Of a DNA stretch of 6,417 bases, positions 1 to 5,943 are shown one piece after another. The first letter of the stretch is position 1. Each line of letters begins with the position of its first letter. Both the position numbers and the translations under genes were made by a program. The notes under the pieces were generated by a model. It was not told where the DNA came from, ran no database searches, and saw only the letters and a program-made list of their open reading frames with translations. The stretch is from CAZLMW01 sp964560875. GTDB lineage: Bacteria > Myxococcota_A > UBA9042. Where the stretch lies: the NCBI GenBank assembly GCA_964560875.1, contig CAZLMW010000214.1, positions 1-6,417 on the forward strand. The letters run 5' to 3'.

Positions 1-132
<132 letters not shown>

Positions 133-238
133 CGCGGAGGAAAACGGCAGGTCGTCTGCGCGTCAAGCACAACTTTGGCCGCTAGGGGCTTACTACAAGG
201 TTCCTTCACAGGAATCGGTTCGCTAGTCTCCCGGGACG
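133..238. other. Leader region before the oxidoreductase gene
   Basis: About 106 bases separate the repeat from the first confident start codon. I see no convincing -35/-10 pair, operator palindrome or strong Shine-Dalgarno sequence. The nearest purine-rich stretch to the start is a weak CGGGA around 231-235. Any promoter for the plus-strand cassette lies here, in the repeat, or off the contig. Confidence 0.5.
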
Positions 239-2323
239 ATGACTGTCAGTAACCCCTTCGAGCGCGAGGCCGCGTCACGCGACCTGTGGGTGCGCAACCA
301 AATCGCGTTCCTGCAAGGCCAGTCGGCGCCCTCCGCAGCCGACGTCGTGCGCCCAGCTTCCGTCGCGGAGCTTGCTGTCGTCGTCAAGGAAGCGGTCGCC
401 GCCGGTCGCCCGATCGTCCCGTTGGGGGCGGGAAGCGGTGTTTGCGGCGCGATCGCGTGCCGCGGCGAAGAGCTCGTCATCGATCTCAAGGCGTTGACCG
501 ACATCGACGTGGATTCAGCCCGTGGCATCGCACGGTTCGGCGCTGGAGTCATGGGCCGCCACGCCGAAGAGGCTTGCAACCGCGTCGGCTTCACGATCGG
601 GCACTTCCCGTCGTCGATCGCCTGCAGCACCGTCGGCGGGTGGGTCGCGGCGCGCGGGGCCGGCCAGTTGTCGAGCCGCTACGGCAAGATCGAAGACATC
701 TGTGTGGGAGCGACGGCGGTCCTGCCCGATGGGTCCACGCAGACGGCCTGGCGAGGCAGCCGGGAGCTCGCCGAATGGATCGGCAACGAGGGCACGCTTG
801 CGTTGCTGACCGAGGTCTACCTGCGCATCCGTCCGCAGCGACAAGGGTGGACGTTCACCGCGTACATGGCCCCGAACCTCGGGATCGCGCTCAAAGCCGC
901 CAGCTTGATCATCCGCCAGCGTCCCATCGCGTCCTTGCTGCGCGTCTACGACCCGATCGACAGCCGCATCGCGCTGAGTCACAGCAAGGGCGGATTGGCC
1001 CGTAAGCTGCCGTGGATGCTCGCTGCGCCGCGCGCGATTTTGACCGCCGGTGACCTGGCCCTGCGCAAATGCCTCGTCGTGGTCGGTTGGGAAGGCGAAG
1101 GGCCCGCTTGGGACGCCGCTCGAACCGCGTCGGACGCAATCGCCGGGGCGCTCGCTTGTCGTCACCTCGGCTCCGGTCCCGGCGAGGTGTGGCTCGCTCG
1201 GCGCCACGACGTCAGCTTCAAACAAATCGCCGTCCTGCGCTCCGGCTATTTCGCTGACACCTTCGAGGTTGGCTGCCCCTGGACGCGGGTCGAGCCGGTC
1301 TACAACGCGGTTCGCAAGGCGATCTCCCCCGGTGCGGTGTCGATGGCGCACTTCTCGCACGCGTACACCGACGGCAGCGCCATCTACTTTTCGATGGCCG
1401 GCAAGCTCGACGCCTACGACGCGACGTGGACCCGGGCGCTCAAGGCCGCAAGCGATGCGGGCGCCACCATCAGCCACCACCACGGTGTGGGCCGCCTCAA
1501 GGCGCAGCGGATGATCGACGAGCTTGGCGGCGCCCACGGAGCGCTCGTCCAAGCCAAAGCCGAATACGATCCCGCCGGCTTGCTCAATCCCGGGTGCCTC
1601 GGTCTGCCAAGCCAACCGCGAACCGTTCCCCCGCATGTGGGATTCGCCGGTTTGGATGTCGGCAACGGGCTGTGGTGCGGGCCTTTGAGCGACACGCTCG
1701 GCGCGATCGAAGCCACAGTTCGACCCCGCGGTTGGACGCTTGGTGCGGCGGCCAATGCCCAGCAGACACTGGGCGCCTGGCTCGCCAACGACCTCATCGA
1801 TCCGCAGGCGTCCCAGCTTGGTAACGCGCGCAGCCGGGTCGTCGCATTGGAAGGCACGCTAGCCGACGGAACACCTTTTGGAACGCGCGTGGCGCCCCGA
1901 TTCGCCACCGGTCCAGACCTGCGACCGCGCCTGCTCGACGGCGATCACCATGTTGAACGCGCGACGCTCCGGTTGGTTCGTCAGCCTCAACATTGGCGCC
2001 ACCTTTACGGCGAATTTGACTCTCCGCTCGACACAGCGCGGGCCATGGCGGCGACCGGCATCGACATCTGGGCGTCGGTCGTGAAGGGCACGAGGCTGGA
2101 CATTTGGCTGGCCTGCGGGACGCCGGGCGAACGCGCGGTGGCGAACAAGGTCGACTGGTCGGCGCAACAAGACGAGTCAGCGCCCGATGCTGTCCGCGGC
2201 GCCCACGTGGCACGAAAGGGGCGTTTCTTGCCGTGGAAGGAGCTGGCCGAAGCTGCCGATCCGGATGCGATCATTGTCGGCGTCGAAGCGGCAGGCGGCT
2301 GGCTCGTGGAGGGTGGGCGATGA
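239..2323 (+). CDS. FAD-linked oxidoreductase, alkylglycerone-phosphate synthase-like, with a GlcE-like C-terminal half
   Basis: A 694-aa flavoprotein of the PCMH/VAO superfamily (FAD_binding_4 plus FAD-oxidase C domain), probably cytosolic or membrane-peripheral since no signal peptide is seen. Residues about 35-200 form the FAD-binding domain, with a PLGAGSG phosphate loop (61-67), HFPSSIACSTVGGW (122-135), RYGKIED (147-153) and NEGTLALLTEVYLRI (183-197). Residues about 200-455 form the substrate cap, with HFSHAYTDG (371-379), ISHHHGVG (411-418) and YDPAGLLNPG (443-452). The triple His (413-415) and the STVGGW and YGKIED blocks are typical of AGPS, the ether-bond-forming enzyme, rather than GlcD or D-lactate dehydrogenase. 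Residues about 465-694 are extra and resemble a degenerate GlcE-type FAD domain (TLGAWLAND, LGNARSRV, LADGTPFG). Typical relatives end near 450-550 aa. The ATG at 239 has only a weak ribosome site but precedes the conserved region suitably. The stop overlaps the next start as ATGA. Superfamily is certain; exact substrate is not. Confidence 0.9.
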   Translation: MTVSNPFEREAASRDLWVRNQIAFLQGQSAPSAADVVRPASVAELAVVVKEAVAAGRPIVPLGAGSGVCGAIACRGEELVIDLKALTDIDVDSARGIARFGAGVMGRHAEEACNRVGFTIGHFPSSIACSTVGGWVAARGAGQLSSRYGKIEDICVGATAVLPDGSTQTAWRGSRELAEWIGNEGTLALLTEVYLRIRPQRQGWTFTAYMAPNLGIALKAASLIIRQRPIASLLRVYDPIDSRIALSHSKGGLARKLPWMLAAPRAILTAGDLALRKCLVVVGWEGEGPAWDAARTASDAIAGALACRHLGSGPGEVWLARRHDVSFKQIAVLRSGYFADTFEVGCPWTRVEPVYNAVRKAISPGAVSMAHFSHAYTDGSAIYFSMAGKLDAYDATWTRALKAASDAGATISHHHGVGRLKAQRMIDELGGAHGALVQAKAEYDPAGLLNPGCLGLPSQPRTVPPHVGFAGLDVGNGLWCGPLSDTLGAIEATVRPRGWTLGAAANAQQTLGAWLANDLIDPQASQLGNARSRVVALEGTLADGTPFGTRVAPRFATGPDLRPRLLDGDHHVERATLRLVRQPQHWRHLYGEFDSPLDTARAMAATGIDIWASVVKGTRLDIWLACGTPGERAVANKVDWSAQQDESAPDAVRGAHVARKGRFLPWKELAEAADPDAIIVGVEAAGGWLVEGGR
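2308..2313 (+). promoter_or_regulatory. Ribosome binding site fixing the Fe-S protein start
   Basis: GGAGGG lies 6 bases before the ATG at 2320, inside the end of the flavoprotein gene. It supports this start over an upstream in-frame one at 2104, whose extra 72 residues are Arg-rich shadow sequence from the other frame. Confidence 0.75.
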
Positions 2324-3012
2324 GTCTTCCCGGCGCGGTCCTCGATTGCAGCGTGTGCGCGCGTCTTTGCCGGGATGTGTGTCCCGTCGCCGTGCACGGG
2401 TTCGCCGAACGATTCGTCCCCTCCGAGAAGATGCGGTCGGCGGCTGCGGTCCTTGGGCACCCTGCCGGTGTGGTCGACCTCGATCGCCTGCGCGCGTGTA
2501 CAGACTGCGGTGCCTGCAGCGACTATTGCCTGTATTCCGTGCCCGTCGCGCCCTGGTTGGACGCCGCCTTGAAGATCGCCGAGGCCCCCGACCCAACGCC
2601 GCCCCCTGCGGATCCCGCCGCGCAATCGATCTCGGCGGTCACCGACGGCATGTTCGTGATGTCGACATGCACGCCGAAGACTGGACCCGCTCGCGAACGA
2701 CCGGCCGCAACAGGCCCCAACGACCCACCAGGCGCGCCGGCTGCCGCAAGCCGATCCGACGACTTCGACAAGACCGCCACCGCCGACGTGAAAGCGGTGC
2801 TGACAGCCCTTGGAAGCACATGTTGCGGTCAGCGGCTCAGCCCCGACGTTGGCGGCGATGAGCTTCGGCTTCGCATGGGGCGCGCCATGCTCGTGACCGT
2901 CGTCGATGGGTCGACCGTTTGCGTGAAGAACCCCGACTGTGCGGCGCATCTGCAGCGCTGTGCAGGCGACCGATTGCAGGTCCGGGTCGTCGCATCGGAG
3001 GACCCGCCATGA
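2320..3012 (+). CDS. Two-[4Fe-4S] protein with a single CCG domain, reduced GlcF/GlpC-like
   Basis: A 230-aa predicted electron-transfer subunit. The N-terminus has CxxCxxxCxxxCP (Cys 10, 13, 17, 21) and then CxxCxxCxxxC (Cys 60, 63, 66, 70), enough ligands for two 4Fe-4S clusters. After a Pro/Ala-rich linker (about 88-105) comes one Cys-rich CCG-type domain: Cys117, a second low-complexity insert (about 122-150), Cys168-Cys169-Gly170, and VKNPDC with Cys207. GlcF and GlpC normally carry two CCG domains and are around 400 aa, so this is a shortened version. It overlaps the flavoprotein stop by 4 bases and the lipid kinase start by 4 bases, so it is probably translated in step with both. The likely role is to pass electrons from the flavoprotein FAD to a membrane acceptor. 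The partnership is inferred from gene order; the cluster and CCG motifs are seen directly. Confidence 0.82.
   Translation: MSLPGAVLDCSVCARLCRDVCPVAVHGFAERFVPSEKMRSAAAVLGHPAGVVDLDRLRACTDCGACSDYCLYSVPVAPWLDAALKIAEAPDPTPPPADPAAQSISAVTDGMFVMSTCTPKTGPARERPAATGPNDPPGAPAAASRSDDFDKTATADVKAVLTALGSTCCGQRLSPDVGGDELRLRMGRAMLVTVVDGSTVCVKNPDCAAHLQRCAGDRLQVRVVASEDPP
2997..3001 (+). promoter_or_regulatory. Ribosome binding site for the lipid kinase
   Basis: GGAGG lies 7 bases before the ATG at 3009 and within the last codons of the Fe-S gene. It decides the start against an in-frame upstream GTG at 2919, which would add 30 residues ahead of the usual MKTLVIVNP beginning of this family. Confidence 0.8.
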
Positions 3013-3941
3013 AGACGCTCGTCATCGTCAATCCCATGTCCGCGAAAGGGAAAACGGGTCGTGACTGGCCCGCGCTGCAACCGCGCTACGAAGCCGCGCT
3101 CGGCGACACGGAAGTGTTGGTCACGCAGGCGGCCGGCCAGGCCACGGACGAGGTGCGAAAGCGTCTCGCAGCCGATTTCTCCCGGGTCATCTCGGTCGGC
3201 GGCGACGGCACCAACCACGAGGTCGTCAACGGCTTTTACGACCCCGAAACCCGCGCCCAGATCAGCCCCGATGCCATCTTCGCGTTCACCGCGCGCGGCA
3301 CCGGTGGCGACCTCTCCCGCACGTTCCAACCCGCCAGCGACCTCGACGCTGAGCTCGAGCGAATTGCCCAAAGTGACGCGGCACGAATCGACCTGGTGTC
3401 CTGCGAATACACGCTCGGCAGCGAGACGCGGTGGGAAGTCTCGATCAACATCGCGTCGGTCGGCCAGGGCGGGGAAGTGTGCGCGCGCGTCGACACCAGC
3501 CCGGCCAAAGCGCTCGGTGGCGGCACCCCATTTCTGCTCGCAAGTCTCGAAAGTCTGGTCGGCAACCGACCCTGGCACGTAAGGCTGCACGTCGATGATC
3601 ACGCGCCGCGCGAACAGAAAGTGCGCAATGTCTTCGTCGCCAATTGCCGGTTCCAGGGCGGCGGGATGGAGATCGCGCCCCAGGCTCAACCCGACGACGG
3701 GCTGCTCGATCTCGTCATCATGGGCGACCTGTCTCGCATCGCCACGCTTCGAATGTCGCGCGACATCTACCGCGGGCGGATGCAAGAGCACGCCGGCGTG
3801 ACCCACGAGCTCATCAAGCGTTTGCGGGTCGAAACTCTGCCCGGCGAGCCGGAGATGCTGATCGAAATGGACGGCGAACCCCGCGGACAGGCCCCCGTGA
3901 CGTTCGAGGTCCTTGCCGCAGCGCTTCGCCTCGCGCGCTGA
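3009..3941 (+). CDS. Diacylglycerol kinase-family lipid kinase
   Basis: A 310-aa protein of the DAGK catalytic/LCB5-YegS family, which transfers the ATP gamma-phosphate to a lipid hydroxyl such as diacylglycerol, giving phosphatidic acid. Length is typical. It opens with the beta-strand MKTLVIVNP (1-9). The nucleotide loop GGDGTNHEVVNG is at 64-75, followed by GTGGDLSRTF (97-106), where most relatives have GTxNDFAR, so Asn is Gly and Phe is Leu. GGGM (217-220), PQAQPDDGLLDL (223-234) and the terminal DGE (288-290) complete the fold. By family analogy with DgkB, Asp66, Asp101, Asp230 and Glu290 are the probable metal and catalytic residues, all kept. No signal peptide or membrane helix is seen, as expected for a peripheral enzyme. 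It is the last gene of the cassette. In Mycobacterium tuberculosis a flavoprotein gene (Rv2251) also sits beside a diacylglycerol kinase gene (Rv2252), from memory. The lipid acceptor cannot be read here. Confidence 0.9.
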   Translation: MKTLVIVNPMSAKGKTGRDWPALQPRYEAALGDTEVLVTQAAGQATDEVRKRLAADFSRVISVGGDGTNHEVVNGFYDPETRAQISPDAIFAFTARGTGGDLSRTFQPASDLDAELERIAQSDAARIDLVSCEYTLGSETRWEVSINIASVGQGGEVCARVDTSPAKALGGGTPFLLASLESLVGNRPWHVRLHVDDHAPREQKVRNVFVANCRFQGGGMEIAPQAQPDDGLLDLVIMGDLSRIATLRMSRDIYRGRMQEHAGVTHELIKRLRVETLPGEPEMLIEMDGEPRGQAPVTFEVLAAALRLAR

Positions 3942-3947
3942 ACTTGT

Positions 3948-4475
3948 CTACCCAATCGTCTCGACATCACCGTTTCGAAAGGGTTCGCTGTAGCCGATGT
4001 AGAGCGGCCAGGCGTCATCGATCATCGCGATGTGTTTGTCGGTCAGCGGACACTTCAGCTTTGCCGGCGAACCGACGATGAGCCCGCCTTGCAGGAATTC
4101 CTTGCGGTAGGTGACAAGCGCGCCTGCAGCGACCATCGAGCGGTCACCGAGCACACAGTTGTCGAGCAGCGTGGCGCCCATTCCGACCAGGCAGTCGTCG
4201 CCGACAAGGCAGCCATGCAGGATGACGCCGTGTCCGACGGTCACTCGCGCGCCGACAACCGTTTCGGACAGGCCGCCGGTGGTGTGGACGATGGTGCCGT
4301 CCTGGATATTTGTGTTGGCACCGATGCGGATCGGCCCACAGTCGCCGCGCATGACCACGCCGGGCCACACGCTGACGTTTTCGCCGAGCTCGACGTCGCC
4401 GATGATGGTCGCATTGGGGTGCACCCAGGCGGAGGGATGAATGCGCGGGGCGATGCCCTTGTAGCGTTGGATCAT
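3948..4475 (-). CDS. Gamma-class carbonic anhydrase-like hexapeptide-repeat protein
   Basis: A 175-aa left-handed beta-helix protein of the gamma-CA/YrdA/PaaY/CamH family. Imperfect hexapeptide repeats, each with an aliphatic residue every six, run from about residue 18 to 135, followed by a C-terminal helix (about 145-165). The predicted metal-binding His residues are 64 (IVHT), 82 (GHG) and 87 (ILHG). Arg43, Asp45 and Gln58 match the Cam active-site Arg, Asp and Gln. The spacing between the first two His is 18, shorter than in archaeal Cam (36), so the acidic proton-shuttle loop is absent as in CamH/YrdA-type members. Activity may therefore be carbonic anhydrase or only structural. It should form a cytosolic trimer with zinc or iron at subunit interfaces. 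The start overlaps the upstream hydrolase stop as ATGA, preceded by a purine-rich GAAGAA. The stop lies 6 bases from the convergent kinase stop. Confidence 0.9.
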   Translation of the reverse strand: MIQRYKGIAPRIHPSAWVHPNATIIGDVELGENVSVWPGVVMRGDCGPIRIGANTNIQDGTIVHTTGGLSETVVGARVTVGHGVILHGCLVGDDCLVGMGATLLDNCVLGDRSMVAAGALVTYRKEFLQGGLIVGSPAKLKCPLTDKHIAMIDDAWPLYIGYSEPFRNGDVETIG

Positions 4476-5845
4476 TTCTTCAGGATGCCTTTGCTCTTCA
4501 GCTCGTAGACCTGGTTGAGGGCCGGTTTGAACAGCTTGCGCATTTCGGCGTCGCCCTTGAGATAGAGGTCTGCTGCGGCGAGCGAGTACTTCACGATAGC
4601 CGCGTGCTGCTGCGGGATGGTCGGTTTGGCGCCCTTGTTGCAGAGCTTCTGGACGCCGGCCTTGAGGTTGGCCGGAACGAACGCCGCGACCTCGCAGATG
4701 TTGGCGAAGCTCATGTGTTCGCCGCCCTGGATAGCCATCAGGGCAGCCTCGCCGGGCAGGTCGTTGTACAGCGGCTCGGCCTCTCCCTTGAACGTAGTCA
4801 GCGAGTCGCCGGTCGCCGCCATGATGATCGTCGGCACCTTAAACGCCTTGGCGCTGGCGTGCTGCAGGATGTGGTAGGCGTACATCGCGTGCGCCAGTGG
4901 GATCACGACCTTCACGCGTTTATCCCCGAAATCCCAGGGCTTGGCGCCGAGCTTCTTCTTCTCCGCGTGGTAGGGATTCAGCGCGGGCAGGGCGCCGCAA
5001 TTGGCCGCAGCGAGGGGCGGTTCATCGACCTTGATGCCCGCCACCGCCAACGACGTGTAGCCACCGAATGAGTGGCCGGTGACCGCGATCTTGCTGGTGT
5101 CGGCGAGCCCCTTGAGCCACGCCGGATCGCCCTTTTCGGGCTTGGCGACGCGATCGATGGCGGCCTTGAGATCCTGCGGACGCCACAATGTCATCGCGCA
5201 GGCGAGAGTCGGGTCGTTGTCGAGCGTCGTGTTGTTGACGTGGGCCGGCGACACCACCACGTAGCCGTGGCGCGCGTAGGCTTCGGTGAGGAAAACGGAT
5301 TGGTCCGGCACGCCCTGGTTGCCGTGCGAGAAGGCGATGACCGGAAATGAGCCGGCCGCGGGCTTGACACCTTTGAGCGCGCCATAAGGCGATGCCACGA
5401 GACCCTGGAGGTACTTGACGAGCTCGCCCTTCTGGCCGGCGTCGATGGGGTACCAAACGTTGGTGGGCAGGGTTCGACCGCCGGCGCCCTTGGTCTGCAG
5501 CACAATCATGCCGACGGCGTACACCTTGGCGGTGCTGCCTCCACCATCCGATCCGCCGACAGCGTCTGACCTGGTGGCTGATCCGCTGTCTTGGCCCGTG
5601 ACCGCGTCGCCGCCCGCGTTTGTTCGACTGTCTGAATTTGTTCCACTGTCTGAATTTGTTCCACCGTCTGAAGAGGCCCCCGCGTCCTGACCGCCCTGTC
5701 CATCTGTGGCGCCCGCGTCGGCAGCGAGACCGGAGCCGCTATCGGAGTCGGCTGAACAGCCCGGCACCACCACCAGCGCGAGTGCCGCGAAGAGGGCGAT
5801 GGCGAGGCCCAAGGAGGACGAACGGGCATGGATTATGAGGCGCAT
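4472..5845 (-). CDS. Secreted lipoprotein with alpha/beta-hydrolase domain, PAF-acetylhydrolase/dienelactone hydrolase-like
   Basis: A 457-aa predicted lipoprotein. The N-terminus has Arg/His (2-8), a hydrophobic stretch (12-27) and a VPGC lipobox, so Cys30 would be acylated. A disordered Asp/Gly/Ser/Asn/Thr linker (31-105) contains three six-residue repeats. The hydrolase domain (about 107-430) includes the oxyanion-loop motif FSHGNQG (172-178), the nucleophile elbow GHSFGG with Ser259, a probable acid Asp347 (ATGDSLT) and His377 (GGEHMSF), a complete catalytic triad. The blocks LPTNVWYP, RHGYVVVSPAHVNNT and WRPQDLKAAID fit the COG4188/PAF-acetylhydrolase type group, which cleaves esters, including short acyl chains on phospholipids. 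Cys216, 283, 384 and 402 may form disulfides outside the cytoplasm. The ATG at 5845 has GGAG 6 bases upstream and directly precedes the signal peptide. It is coupled to the downstream carbonic anhydrase gene. The natural substrate is unknown. Confidence 0.88.
   Translation of the reverse strand: MRLIIHARSSSLGLAIALFAALALVVVPGCSADSDSGSGLAADAGATDGQGGQDAGASSDGGTNSDSGTNSDSRTNAGGDAVTGQDSGSATRSDAVGGSDGGGSTAKVYAVGMIVLQTKGAGGRTLPTNVWYPIDAGQKGELVKYLQGLVASPYGALKGVKPAAGSFPVIAFSHGNQGVPDQSVFLTEAYARHGYVVVSPAHVNNTTLDNDPTLACAMTLWRPQDLKAAIDRVAKPEKGDPAWLKGLADTSKIAVTGHSFGGYTSLAVAGIKVDEPPLAAANCGALPALNPYHAEKKKLGAKPWDFGDKRVKVVIPLAHAMYAYHILQHASAKAFKVPTIIMAATGDSLTTFKGEAEPLYNDLPGEAALMAIQGGEHMSFANICEVAAFVPANLKAGVQKLCNKGAKPTIPQQHAAIVKYSLAAADLYLKGDAEMRKLFKPALNQVYELKSKGILKK
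5621..5674 (-). repeat. Three 18-base in-frame tandem repeats in the lipoprotein linker
   Basis: Units at 5621-5638, 5639-5656 and 5657-5674 are near-identical, differing at one position between the first two. On the minus strand they encode SDGGTN, SDSGTN and SDSRTN. The repeats lie just after the lipidated Cys, so copy-number change would only alter tether length between the membrane and the catalytic domain. Confidence 0.85.
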
Positions 5846-5943
5846 CGTGGGCTCCGGGGCGGGCTGGGACCCGGCAATGTAGCGCCGCTGTGCCCGATCG
5901 CCAATGAGGGATAAGAACCCGGCACGTCAAGGCCTTGGAACGG
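5846..5943 (-). other. 98-base intergenic region between methyltransferase and lipoprotein genes
   Basis: This gap should hold the lipoprotein promoter and any methyltransferase terminator. On the minus strand TTGACG (forward 5925-5930) resembles a -35 box, but no good -10 box lies 16-18 bases on, so promoter evidence is weak. There is no U-tract terminator. CTCC at 5852-5855 is the minus-strand GGAG ribosome site 6 bases before the start. CCGGG (5854-5858) and CCCGG (5870-5874) could pair as a 5-bp stem with an 11-base loop that covers part of that site. Confidence 0.5.

Noticed and set aside
171..196. TTGGCC and TACTAC as a possible promoter
   Set aside because: The spacer is only 10 bases and both boxes match poorly.
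515..1636. Long antisense frame of 373 aa opposite the flavoprotein
   Set aside because: GC-rich genes often leave long open antisense frames. The composition is Arg/Ala/Gly-rich without family motifs, while the plus strand matches a known family throughout.
2104..2319. N-terminal extension of the Fe-S protein
   Set aside because: The added 72 residues are shadow translation of the flavoprotein end. The ATG at 2320 has a GGAGGG site and the usual ATGA overlap.
239..2323. Naming the flavoprotein as glycolate oxidase GlcD
   Set aside because: The Fe-S neighbour suggests it, but the active site reads ISHHHGVG rather than the GEHGIG-type motif of GlcD, and the FAD domain blocks fit AGPS better.
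2005..2949. Antisense frame of 314 aa across the flavoprotein-Fe-S junction
   Set aside because: It is Arg/Gly-rich with no recognisable motif and lies opposite two well-supported genes.
2829..3806. Antisense frame of 325 aa opposite the lipid kinase
   Set aside because: It mirrors the codon pattern of the kinase gene, with no domain signature and no ribosome site.
5928..5937. Perfect 10-base palindrome CAAGGCCTTG
   Set aside because: It has no loop, so it is not a terminator, and a single short palindrome just past the methyltransferase stop codon's downstream edge is not enough to call an operator.
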